Assembly (NCBI GenBank): GCA_964653435.1
Contig: CAZZFA010000005.1
Span: forward strand, 35,723 to 99,722
Direction of reading: 5' to 3'
DNA: 64,000 nucleotides
From: CAZMVY01 sp964653435
GTDB lineage: Bacteria > Planctomycetota > Phycisphaerae > UBA1845 > PWPN01
Shown in pieces: positions 31,783-39,759 of the stretch (its first letter is position 1; the number at the start of each line of letters is the position of its first letter). The notes beneath the pieces were generated by a model. That model saw nothing but the letters and a program-made list of their open reading frames with translations. It was not told the DNA's origin and did no database searches. The translations under genes were made by a program, and so were the position numbers.

Positions 31783-33909
31783 ATGAACGAGCCCCCCTCC
31801 GAAACCGGACGTACCCCGCCCTCCCGCGGCAAGACCGCCTGCCACGCGGTGGCGATCATCGTCGGTCTTGCCGTCATCGCGGCGGGCGTCGTCTACGGCG
31901 GCGCGTTCCGACGATCCTGTGGCGACACCTGGATCGGTCTGGCCGCCGGCCGGCTGATCAGCGAACGCGGGTATCGCCACTTTCCCGTCGCGGATGAGTT
32001 CACATGGACGTTCGCCGGTCACACCTGGTACAACCAGAACTGGCTCTACCACGTCCTCATGTACCGCATCTACGATCGCATCTTCCCCACCGCGCTGGTC
32101 GGCCTCAAGCTGGCCAGCCTGCTGCTCATGGCCGGGATGCTCGTCGCGTGCGCGTGGAGAATGTGCCGCGAAGTCCTCCTCGCAGCCGTCCTGGCCGCCG
32201 GCGCCCTCGCCGCCGGGATGCCCCTCTGGGAAATCCGGCCCTCGATGGGCACAAACGTGTTTGCGTGCCTGCTCCTGCTCACGCTCGTCTGGACGACGCA
32301 CGGCCGGGCGATCCGGGGCCTGCTGGTCCTGCCGATCCTCCTTGTGTGGGGCAACACGCACGGCGGCTTTCTGTTGGGTTATGTCATGATCGCCGCATGG
32401 GTCGCCGGCGAGGTCGCCGAGAAGTTCCGCCGTCCCGCGTGGCGTACCATGTCCACATCGGCCATTATCGCTACAACCGGCGCCGCGCTCGCCAGCATAC
32501 CGTTGGGCGCCTGGCTCAGCCCTTTCGGCTGGATGAACTTCGTCCACCCCTTCGTGGTCATGCGGTCGCCCACGTTTCAACGGATCGTCGAGTGGCGCTC
32601 GCCGTTCCGCGTCAACCTGCCTGCCGACCAGAGCTACCAGGCGCACCTGATCCAGTACCCATTCTTCATCGTGCTGGGCGTCTGCGCCGCGAGCCTGGTG
32701 CTCGCCCTGCTGCTGCACGACTGGGCGTGGCGGCGGTTGAGCCTGGCCCGGCAGAGGGTGAGCGACGCCGATCTGTCGGGCACCGGGCGCGGCATAACGT
32801 TGAGCGAGATTGCGATCGTGCTCCTGGTCGCATACATGGGCTTCTCCCACATCCGATTTACGGTCACGTTCTACACGCTGATCGTGCCGATCCTCTGCAA
32901 GTTCCTCGCCATCCGCATCCGCGAGGCGTCGGCGGCGTGGAACGGCGGGCGTTCGGGGCGGCGACTCGATCGCCGGCACGCCCGCACCGCCGCTTCCGCG
33001 GCAGGCTTGTCATTTGCCCTTGTGTTGATCCTGCCCGCGCGCGATCGCATAGCGGACGCATACAGCGATCCCGCCGGGCGACCCTGGAAGCAGGGGATCT
33101 TCCTGCATTACCTCGTTGACGAACGCGAGCCGGGGTACTTCACCTCCTTCGCTCGCGCAAACGGTCTCACGGGCCGCCTGTTCGCGGAGTGGTCCTGGGG
33201 CGGCTACATCATGTTCCACTGGCCGCAGGCCAAACTCTTCGCCGACGGCCGTTCACAGGCCCTCTTCGATGAGAAGACCTATAAGCTCTATCACGCGATT
33301 GCCGGTATCGCCCCGCCGAGGGGCCTGCCGCCGGGCGTCCGCGGCGAGCAGATCGATCAGGCCCTCGAACGCCCGGACGTGCCCAGCCGGCTCGGCGCCG
33401 AGATGGTGCTCTGGATGCGCGTCGGCGATGCCTGGTCGGACCGTATTGCCCCGCTCCTGGCGACGGGCAGGTGGGTCCCCCTGCTGTGGAACGAACAGGC
33501 CATCCTGATGGTCCGCCGCGACGCCACGTCGCCCGGCCTGCCGGAGGCCGTTGCCCGCTTCGAGCAACTCGACCTGAAGTGGCCCGACGACACCTGGGGG
33601 CTGGCCAGCCGCGCCCTGGCCGCGCAGTACCTCCGCACTCCGGACTATCGCACGGCCATCGAGTATTACGGGCGCGCAATCGAGAAGACCCCGCATCCGG
33701 ACTTCTACGCCGCGATGGTCCCGTGCCTTCTCAACGCCAGAGGCATCGAGGAGACCCGCCGCTATTTCACCGGGCAGGTCGACCGGCTGCGTCGCGATAC
33801 CGTCACGCGCAATCCCGACGAACGGGCGGCATCACTCCGTGCGCTGTCGGCGATTCTCGGCCGCCTGCCACCGGCCGCTTCCTCTCCCGCTGGCCCGGCG
33901 GCGCGATGA
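31783..33909 (+). CDS. Polytopic membrane protein, glycosyltransferase-C-like, with TPR-like tail
   Basis: 708 residues. About ten hydrophobic segments occupy residues 20-410 (for example HAVAIIVGLAVIAAGVVYGG, LVLPILLVWGNTHGGFLLGY). The first periplasmic loop, DTWIGLAAGRLISERG and ADEFTWTFAGHTWYNQNWL, has the acidic and aromatic character of the first loop of GT-C membrane glycosyltransferases. A soluble part follows (FAEWSWGGYIMFHWPQAKLFADGR), and the tail AAQYLRTPDYRTAIEYYGRAIEKTPHPD is TPR-like. Similar proteins occur in Planctomycetes without a known function. A role in glycan transfer is only a guess. Confidence 0.75.
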   Translation: MNEPPSETGRTPPSRGKTACHAVAIIVGLAVIAAGVVYGGAFRRSCGDTWIGLAAGRLISERGYRHFPVADEFTWTFAGHTWYNQNWLYHVLMYRIYDRIFPTALVGLKLASLLLMAGMLVACAWRMCREVLLAAVLAAGALAAGMPLWEIRPSMGTNVFACLLLLTLVWTTHGRAIRGLLVLPILLVWGNTHGGFLLGYVMIAAWVAGEVAEKFRRPAWRTMSTSAIIATTGAALASIPLGAWLSPFGWMNFVHPFVVMRSPTFQRIVEWRSPFRVNLPADQSYQAHLIQYPFFIVLGVCAASLVLALLLHDWAWRRLSLARQRVSDADLSGTGRGITLSEIAIVLLVAYMGFSHIRFTVTFYTLIVPILCKFLAIRIREASAAWNGGRSGRRLDRRHARTAASAAGLSFALVLILPARDRIADAYSDPAGRPWKQGIFLHYLVDEREPGYFTSFARANGLTGRLFAEWSWGGYIMFHWPQAKLFADGRSQALFDEKTYKLYHAIAGIAPPRGLPPGVRGEQIDQALERPDVPSRLGAEMVLWMRVGDAWSDRIAPLLATGRWVPLLWNEQAILMVRRDATSPGLPEAVARFEQLDLKWPDDTWGLASRALAAQYLRTPDYRTAIEYYGRAIEKTPHPDFYAAMVPCLLNARGIEETRRYFTGQVDRLRRDTVTRNPDERAASLRALSAILGRLPPAASSPAGPAAR

Positions 33910-34028
33910 GCCGCGTGTTCCGCCCCCGGCCCGCTCGCCGCGCGAGTGGCCGACCCCGCCCGCACCGGGTATAACAATCACGCACGCGTGCCGAAATGTG
34001 CGTTGCGTGACGGTCGGAATCCGCGCAG

Positions 34029-35054
34029 ATGATTACGTCGAGCGGAAAAAAGTGGCGTCTGTTCCGTGCGTGGGCGGGTCGGCACCCGGTGTGGTGCGCC
34101 TGGCAGGTGACCTACCGTTGCAACTTCCGCTGCGCGTTCTGTCACTACTGGCGTGATCCTATGGGGGCGCTGCCGGAGCAGACGGTGGACGACTTCCGCG
34201 CTGGATCACGCAGACTCGCGAGCTTCGGCTCGCTGCTGATTTCGCTGGCCGGCGGCGAGCCGCTTCTCCGCGAGGACATCGTCGAGATCGTCCGCGCGGT
34301 CGGTGAGTTTCACCTTCCGTTCATCACGACCAACGGGTTCCTGGCCACGCCGGACCTCGCCCGCGATCTGTTCGCCGCCGGCCTGTGGGGGGTCTCGATC
34401 AGCCTCGACTACGCCGATCCGAAACGTCACGACAAGGCTCGCGGCACCCCCGGAGCATTCGACCACGCCGTCCGCGCGCTCGACTGCTTCGCCCGCGCTC
34501 GACGCCGTGACTGGCAGCGCGTCAACGTGATGTGCGTCCTGATGCACGACAACCTCGACCATGTGGAGCCGCTCATCCGCCTCGCTGCGGAGCACGACGC
34601 ATACTTCATGCTGCAACTCTACGGCATCCGCAAGACCGGCAGCCGGCACTTCGTCCACTCCGCTGACCACGTTTCCGCATCCCAGCGACTGCTCGAGCTC
34701 AAGCACCGGTATCCGAACTTTCTGAGCAACGAAGCGTTTCTGGCCCGCTTCGACGAGGCCCTCAACGGCGGCGTGCCGGGCTGCCGCGCAGGGCAGGCCT
34801 TCTTCAATATCGATTCGTGCGGTGACATCGCAATCTGCGTCGAAGAGCGATCACGGCCCGTCGCCAACCTCTACCGCGATTCGCCCCGGACGATCCTCGC
34901 GCGTCTCGCCGATCGCGCCCGCGGCAACACGTGCACCGCCTGCTGGTACAACTGCCGCGGCGAGGTCGAAATGCTCTACAGCCCCCACGGCCTGCTCAAC
35001 AGCCTGCCGATGTTGCTTGACCGCGGCCGCGCACCGAAGTCCGCCGCACGCTGA
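34029..35054 (+). CDS. Radical SAM/SPASM-type protein
   Basis: 341 residues. QVTYRCNFRCAFCHYWRDP gives the canonical Cx3Cx2C cluster (C31, C35, C38); SLAGGEPLLREDIVEI is the GGEP SAM-binding motif, LPFITTNGFLATPD the next strand, and GVSISLDYADPKRHDKARG the following. Near the C-terminus SCGDIAICVEE and TCTACWYNCRGEVE hold five cysteines that could bind an auxiliary cluster of SPASM type. That suggests peptide or small-molecule modification. No obvious precursor peptide or partner lies next to it. Start at ATG 34029. Confidence 0.9.
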   Translation: MITSSGKKWRLFRAWAGRHPVWCAWQVTYRCNFRCAFCHYWRDPMGALPEQTVDDFRAGSRRLASFGSLLISLAGGEPLLREDIVEIVRAVGEFHLPFITTNGFLATPDLARDLFAAGLWGVSISLDYADPKRHDKARGTPGAFDHAVRALDCFARARRRDWQRVNVMCVLMHDNLDHVEPLIRLAAEHDAYFMLQLYGIRKTGSRHFVHSADHVSASQRLLELKHRYPNFLSNEAFLARFDEALNGGVPGCRAGQAFFNIDSCGDIAICVEERSRPVANLYRDSPRTILARLADRARGNTCTACWYNCRGEVEMLYSPHGLLNSLPMLLDRGRAPKSAAR

Positions 35055-35281
35055 ATGATCCCACGCTGCGCGAGCACGCCCCGCTCCTGAACGCCGTCCA
35101 TCCAAACCACCGGGGCCGACTCTTCTCGTCAGAGCGCACCAGCGGGGCGACCAAGGCGATCAACCCCCGGCGACGCGATGAAGCCACGTCGTCTTCCGGC
35201 GTGCGAAACCGCTACCAAATCCTCGAACGCCCCACGCAGGCCCGCCACCCGCCTGACTCATCCTTCACCATTCCGTCTTCG

Positions 35282-36406
35282 TCACTTTCCCGAGTACCGC
35301 CCGAACTCGTGCGCGGCGAGGAACATCGCCTCCGCGTTCGCCAGGCACTTCGGATCCAGCGGGACCATGAACGGCGACGATGTCGGGAACAGGACCAGTC
35401 CCCCGCCGTCCGCTCCTTCGGCGATGGCCGTCCGCACCTCCCTGCGAATGTCCTCCGGCGTGCCCGCTTCCAGCGTGCGCGCCTGCACCGCCCCCATCAG
35501 GCACATCCGGCTGCCGAGACGCTCCTTCACCTCGCCCAGCGTCACGTCCGCCGTCGTCATCGGAAGCGTCTCGATGGGCTCGAGCGCATCGGCGCCGATC
35601 TCGCCGATCATGTCCAGTATGTCCCGCAGCCGGCCGTGGCAGTGGATCACGCTGAAGTTGTTCGACGCATGAATGAGCCGCGTAGCCTCCCTGTCCTGCT
35701 CGATCACGTACCGCGGGAAGAACACGTGCGGGTTCAGCAACGGCGCGCCGCAATACTCCGGCCCCCACAGACGAATCGCCGCATTGCTCACAACTTCCCC
35801 GATAGCCCGGATCGCCCGCAAGACCAGCTCCTGCGCCCGGGCGAGGAGCGCCCGGATCGGCCCGTCGTCGTCGTGACACCGCATGACGAAGTCTTCAAAG
35901 TCAAACAGCCCCACGACATGCCCGATGGCATCCCCCACGCTGAAGCACAGCACGCCGGCGTCCCCCACGCGCGCCTCCAGGTCACGCAGACGCCGTGCGT
36001 CCACGTTGTCGGGCGGATCCGGAATCGACAGCACCCGCTCGATGTCCGCGTCCGATTTGATGAGCGGCTCCACCTGCCAGTTCGTCATCAGCCCCGGATC
36101 CCGCCGCGTTACCGATCGCAGCGGCCCCTTGGGAGTCTCGATCTCGGTAACCCGGACCACCGCCCCGTCCCCCTGGCGTTCCTGCCTGCCCCGGACCGCA
36201 TTCGGGTCTCCCAGGAAGATCTGAGACTCCACCGGCGCAAAAACGAAGCTGTCGCCGTAGCGCCGCTGCAACTCCAGCAGCGGGCCGTACGACGGCTCCT
36301 CGTTGGCCCAGTCGTCGTTGAAGGGGGAATGTTCGTAAATCGTTACCGGCACCCGGTCCGGCCTGCCCCGCCGCAGGGCCGTCAACAGTCTCTCACGCGA
36401 TGTCAT
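35282..36406 (-). CDS. Uroporphyrinogen decarboxylase (URO-D) family protein
   Basis: 374 residues. TSRERLLTALRRGRPDRVPV is the common start of URO-D-like methyltransferases (MtaA/MtbA/CmuA group), and the barrel continues through ADIERVLSIPDP, GDAIGHVVGLFDFEDFVMR and GAVQARTLEAGTPEDIRREV. In zinc methyltransferases of this group the ligand motif is HxCG; here it reads IHCHGRLRD, H255-C256-H257-G258, with the cysteine one position early, and LVLFPTSSPF near the end lacks the third cysteine. It is therefore neither a clear heme-pathway HemE nor a standard corrinoid methyltransferase. It is divergent from a B12-binding-fold gene 398 nt away. Confidence 0.82.
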   Translation of the reverse strand: MTSRERLLTALRRGRPDRVPVTIYEHSPFNDDWANEEPSYGPLLELQRRYGDSFVFAPVESQIFLGDPNAVRGRQERQGDGAVVRVTEIETPKGPLRSVTRRDPGLMTNWQVEPLIKSDADIERVLSIPDPPDNVDARRLRDLEARVGDAGVLCFSVGDAIGHVVGLFDFEDFVMRCHDDDGPIRALLARAQELVLRAIRAIGEVVSNAAIRLWGPEYCGAPLLNPHVFFPRYVIEQDREATRLIHASNNFSVIHCHGRLRDILDMIGEIGADALEPIETLPMTTADVTLGEVKERLGSRMCLMGAVQARTLEAGTPEDIRREVRTAIAEGADGGGLVLFPTSSPFMVPLDPKCLANAEAMFLAAHEFGRYSGK

Positions 36407-36804
36407 TACTCCTCCTTTGTCGGCATCCTACCACGGGAGCCAAGCACTCGGCCACCGCCAGGCGGTCGCCCTTATCGGACAGCGGTGCGCAGAATTTGCG
36501 CGAGCTCGTAGGCAGAAAATGCCGCGTGCCCCTCAAGAAAAAGCGCCCGCCTTGTCGATACAGTTTTCGCCATGTTTCGCATCTTATCCAGATTCACACG
36601 GGACGCGATAAACGTGGCCGCTTTGTTCAAATTGGCGAGTTTGAGTACCCGACATCGGAGCCGGTAAGGAGTTTCCGGCGGTCTACTGATTCGCGTTGCG
36701 AATCCTCTCCCCTTCCGAAGCAGGAGGCTCAGGCGGGTGATGGGGGCTGCGGCAGACACCGCGGCTGCCCGTCGCGGAGAGGCCGCGCGCCCGGGAGGTC
36801 ATCC
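36407..36804. other. Intergenic 398 nt between divergent URO-D-family and B12-fold genes
   Basis: AT-richer than its surroundings in the middle (36560-36650). Contains a perfect inverted repeat ATTCGC-GTT-GCGAAT (36689-36703), a candidate operator. I looked for and did not find the conserved box of a cobalamin riboswitch. Both promoters should lie here but no clean -35/-10 pair stands out. No gene seen. Confidence 0.45.
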
Positions 36805-37539
36805 ATGCCTTCGTCGAAGCTCCTCGATCGCTTCATGGCCCCGCTCTTGGCCGGCAAACGACAGGAATGCCGAAAGATCCTCACCGAAGCCATCCAGGAG
36901 ATCCAGGAGCCCAGGGGCGTGTACGATCGGGTCATCTGGCCCATCATGGAACGGATCGACGCCCTCTACCGGGACGACCGGATCAACCTCGCAACCGAGC
37001 ACATGGCCACCCGCATCAGCCGGTGCCTGGTGAGCCAGCTTCAGGCCCACCTTCGTCCGCGACAACCCAACGGCAAACGCATTCTGATAACCTGTGCGGA
37101 GGGCGAGCCGGAGGAGCTCGGTGCGCAGATCTGCGCCGACCTCTTCGAATCGGAGGGCTGGGACGTCTACTTCATCGGCAGCGGGGTTCCCGACGACGAG
37201 ATTCTGGCGCTGGTCGGCGAACTGCGGCCGGACATCCTTCTCATCTTCGGCACAAAGCCGCAGGGCATCCCGGCCGTCCGCAGGCTCATCGACATGATCC
37301 GCGAAGTGGACGCCCACCCGCAGATGAACATCATGATCTCCGGCGGCGTGTTCAACCGGGCAGCGGGCCTCTGGCAGGAAGTAAACGCCGATCTCTTCGC
37401 CCCGAACGCCCAGAAGGCCCTGGAAGTCGCGGAAAACGCCAAGCCGCGTACGCCCACCATCCGCGTGCCCGGCGCCCCGAAGAAGCGCCGTCGTCGCCGC
37501 CGTCCGCCGCTGCTGGCCCAACTTGAGCCGGAGGAGTAG
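36805..37539 (+). CDS. B12-binding-fold protein with altered cobalt-ligand motif
   Basis: 244 residues from ATG 36805, with GGGAGG upstream. Residues 1-83 form the helical cap seen in MetH, MtaC and CarH (MAPLLAGKRQECRKILTEAI, NLATEHMATRI with E65-H66). Residues 90-220 have the cobalamin-binding Rossmann-like fold: ILITCAEGEPEELGAQICADLFESEGWDVYFIGSGVPDDEI, PDILLIFGT, MNIMISGGVFN. The usual (D/E)xHxxG is E101-P-E103-E-L-G106, so the histidine that coordinates cobalt is replaced by glutamate. The tail is very basic (PKKRRRRRRPPLL), possibly for nucleic acid. Might bind cobalamin base-on, or not at all. Adjacent to the URO-D-family gene. Confidence 0.8.
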   Translation: MPSSKLLDRFMAPLLAGKRQECRKILTEAIQEIQEPRGVYDRVIWPIMERIDALYRDDRINLATEHMATRISRCLVSQLQAHLRPRQPNGKRILITCAEGEPEELGAQICADLFESEGWDVYFIGSGVPDDEILALVGELRPDILLIFGTKPQGIPAVRRLIDMIREVDAHPQMNIMISGGVFNRAAGLWQEVNADLFAPNAQKALEVAENAKPRTPTIRVPGAPKKRRRRRRPPLLAQLEPEE

Positions 37540-37732
37540 AGTCCTGCGTCGCAGCTTCTGCGTGCCTTGCGCGCATGTATCGTGCTGCGGCGGTAGCGCC
37601 ACCCGTCATTCTGAGGGGCGCAGCGACGAAGAATCCGGCGGATTGGCGCAGGCAAGCCGGGTGCTTCGCTTCGCTCCGCATGACGGGGGCCGGCGCCCCC
37701 GCTGTCCGGTTGCGGCCGAAGGCCGCCTTGGG
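37537..37732 (+). repeat. Dispersed ~196-bp repeat, copy C
   Basis: Begins TAGAGTCCTGCGTCGCAGC exactly at the stop codon of the B12-fold gene, so the stop is supplied by the repeat, and runs to GGCCGCCTTGGG. Core inverted ends GTCATTCTGAG (37605-37615) and CTCCGCATGAC (37674-37684). It sits between convergent genes, B12-fold and hypB. Confidence 0.87.
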
Positions 37733-37826
37733 TCTCTCTTCCCGAGCAGAATCAAGTCGAGGCAGGCAACCTCGACGGCCTGACCTCCCCTGTGTGATCG
37801 AGTCGGAACCCTGTCAGGGAGGATAC

Positions 37827-38471
37827 TCAGGTCGGCGTTCCTGCGAGCCAACTCACCCACTCGCCGATCCCCTCGCCCGTTCGGGCACTGACGACGAAGA
37901 TGGGCACCGCATCGTTCAACTGGCGTATGTACCCCTTGCACCGTTCGAGGTCGAACGCAACGTGCGGCAGCAGATCGAGCTTCGTCAGCACGACGGCGTT
38001 CGCCCGCTTGAACAGCAGGGGGTACTTTGCGGGCTTGTCGTCGCCCTCGGCCACGCTGAGCACGGCGACCGTCCGCTCCTCGCCGAGATCGAAGCTCGCG
38101 GGACAGACAAGGTTGCCCACGTTTTCGATAAACACGATGTCGAGCCGGTCGAGCGGAAGCCTCCGAATCGCGTGGTGGACCTGCGACGCGCCGAGGTGAC
38201 AGCCGCCGTCCGTGAGCAACTGGATCGCCGGCACCCCGAGTGCCGCGATGCGATCCGCGTCGTGCGTCGTCGCGACGTCGCCCTCGAGGACCGCGACTCG
38301 CTTCGTCGCCGTCAGCTTCGGCAGGCTCGCCTCGAGGAGCGTCGTCTTGCCGGAGCCCGCCCCGCCGATCAGGTTCACCGAGGTCACATGGTGTTGCCGG
38401 AGCAACGCACGGGTCTCACCCGCGAGGGCATCGTTGCGGGCAAACACGTTGCGCATGACCTCAACCTTCAT
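37827..38471 (-). CDS. hypB: Hydrogenase nickel incorporation GTPase HypB
   Basis: 214 residues from ATG 38471, overlapping hypA by 11 nt. GTPase that helps insert nickel into HoxH with HypA. NLIGGAGSGKTTLLEASL is the Walker A loop (36-43), VAVLEGDVATTHDADRI the metal-site region, LTDGGCHLGASQVHHAI carries the conserved C and H that bind nickel or zinc at the dimer interface, and VVLTKLDLLPHV the NKxD-like base motif. There is no His-rich N-terminal tail, so it does not store nickel. It is the last gene of the hydrogenase run and is followed by repeat copy C. Confidence 0.96.
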   Translation of the reverse strand: MKVEVMRNVFARNDALAGETRALLRQHHVTSVNLIGGAGSGKTTLLEASLPKLTATKRVAVLEGDVATTHDADRIAALGVPAIQLLTDGGCHLGASQVHHAIRRLPLDRLDIVFIENVGNLVCPASFDLGEERTVAVLSVAEGDDKPAKYPLLFKRANAVVLTKLDLLPHVAFDLERCKGYIRQLNDAVPIFVVSARTGEGIGEWVSWLAGTPT

Positions 38472-38817
38472 CCTCGATCTCCAGCGTAACGGAAGCCAGC
38501 AGCAGCTCGTCGCCGCCATCCAGACGGATGTCCGGCGATCCGCATGCCGGGCACTGATACGCCCACTCTCGCTGTTCGCAGCGGCTCCCGCAGGCGCGGC
38601 ATATCACGATCGGCGCGATCGTCTTCACATCGAGCACCGCCCCTTCGGCCGGCGTGCCCGCCGCGGCCAGCGCGAAAGCATCCACGAGCATCTCGGGGAC
38701 GATCTGCCGCATCGTGCCCACGCGGCACTCGAGCCGCTCGATCCGCCGCGCGTGGCGGTGCCGCGCCTCGCGCAGGGCGGCTTCTACCAGTTCGGCAGCC
38801 ACGGCGAATTCGTGCAT
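38461..38817 (-). CDS. hypA: Hydrogenase maturation nickel metallochaperone HypA
   Basis: 118 residues. MHEFAVAAELVE supplies the nickel-binding N-terminal amine and H2; CRACGSRCEQREWAYQCPACGS holds the structural zinc cysteines in CxxC...CxxC order. It delivers nickel to the HoxH precursor together with HypB. It begins 25 nt after the response-regulator gene and overlaps hypB by 11 nt, showing that nickel insertion genes were placed at the end of the same operon as the structural genes. Confidence 0.96.
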   Translation of the reverse strand: MHEFAVAAELVEAALREARHRHARRIERLECRVGTMRQIVPEMLVDAFALAAAGTPAEGAVLDVKTIAPIVICRACGSRCEQREWAYQCPACGSPDIRLDGGDELLLASVTLEIEDEG

Positions 38818-38842
38818 ACCGGAAAGCGATCGCCTTGCGGGC

Positions 38843-39226
38843 CTAACCGGCCGGCTTGAGCTTGCTCCGGATCACCTTGAGCATCGTCTCCGGATCGACG
38901 GGCTTCTGGAACACGCCGGCCAGGCCGAGCTGAGAGTAGTCGGTGTTCATGCTCAGGTTGTCGCCGACGGAACTGAGCATGTACACGGGCGCCGTATTCC
39001 CCAGCGCCATGATCTCTTTCACCAGGTGCGCGCCCGCGTCGACCTCTTCCATCATGAGATCGACGATCACAAGGTCGGGCCGGCACTCCTTGTATACGCG
39101 TAATCCCTCCTCGGCGCTCGAGGCTACCGCTACGACATACCCGTGCGATTCCAGGATGACCCTCACCGAGTCAAGGAAATCCTGATCGTCATCCACGTAA
39201 AGAATCACGTGTTTTCCGTTCTTCAT
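38843..39226 (-). CDS. Stand-alone response regulator (receiver domain only)
   Basis: 127 residues, a complete receiver domain with no output domain: HVILYVDDDQDFLDSV carries the acidic pair, RPDLVIVDLMMEEVD the phosphoacceptor Asp, MLSSVGDN the Thr/Ser position and GVFQKPVDPETM the conserved Lys. It is intact and should accept phosphate. Its ATG overlaps the stop of the hydrogenase protease by 4 nt (ATGA), and hypA follows 25 nt later, so it is truly embedded in the hydrogenase operon. The histidine kinase encoded at the operon head is the natural partner. What it acts on is not visible. Confidence 0.92.
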   Translation of the reverse strand: MKNGKHVILYVDDDQDFLDSVRVILESHGYVVAVASSAEEGLRVYKECRPDLVIVDLMMEEVDAGAHLVKEIMALGNTAPVYMLSSVGDNLSMNTDYSQLGLAGVFQKPVDPETMLKVIRSKLKPAG

Positions 39227-39759
39227 GGTTCGTCCCCAATTGAAGGTGCAATGCGATTCCGTGTCCGCTCCTCCCGCTCCGCGCCTGTGTCGCCGAAGCT
39301 CCGCGCCCGCAGATGCGGCTCGATGAACCGCAGCGCCGCCGTCAGGTTCGCCTGCGCTCCGTCCGAGAGGCCCTCGCCGAATCGGTCGAAGGCGTAGCCG
39401 CGAATCGCGAGCACATACCCCTGCGTTTGCGCGCCGAACAGACGGTGTGCCAGCGCGAGGATCTGCTGCGGCTCGGCGCTGTGGCTGCTGAAGGATACCG
39501 CCGGCTCCGGATCCGGGTCGATCCGGCGGAGCGAAAACGGCTCCACCCCCGCGACATCCGCATCCGCAAACACGACAACGTCGTTCTCCGCAACGCTCGC
39601 TGCGTGCTCGACCGTCAACTGATAATCGGCATCGACGGTCACGCCGGGCAGAGCCATCCGCTCGACCGCCGCCGCCAGCGCCGGCCCCAGACCGTCATCG
39701 AGGCGGCCGGGGTTGCCGTAGCCGATCAACAGAATCCTGGCGCCGCCCGGGTTCATCAT
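39223..39759 (-). CDS. [NiFe]-hydrogenase maturation endopeptidase (HoxW type)
   Basis: 178 residues from ATG 39759, overlapping the hoxH stop by 4 nt. It cuts the C-terminal extension of the HoxH precursor after nickel insertion. ARILLIGYGNPGRLDDGLGP (D21/D22), VVVFADADV (D66/D68) and FSSHSAEP (H93) match the nickel-recognising acid and histidine positions of HybD-type proteases. The gene is placed directly after its substrate. The last 20 residues (REERTRNRIAPS) are an Arg-rich tail. Confidence 0.93.
   Translation of the reverse strand: MMNPGGARILLIGYGNPGRLDDGLGPALAAAVERMALPGVTVDADYQLTVEHAASVAENDVVVFADADVAGVEPFSLRRIDPDPEPAVSFSSHSAEPQQILALAHRLFGAQTQGYVLAIRGYAFDRFGEGLSDGAQANLTAALRFIEPHLRARSFGDTGAEREERTRNRIAPSIGDEP

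Noticed and set aside
36407..36804. Possible cobalamin riboswitch upstream of the B12-fold gene
   Set aside because: Expected because of the neighbours, but the conserved B12-box and hairpin order are not there.
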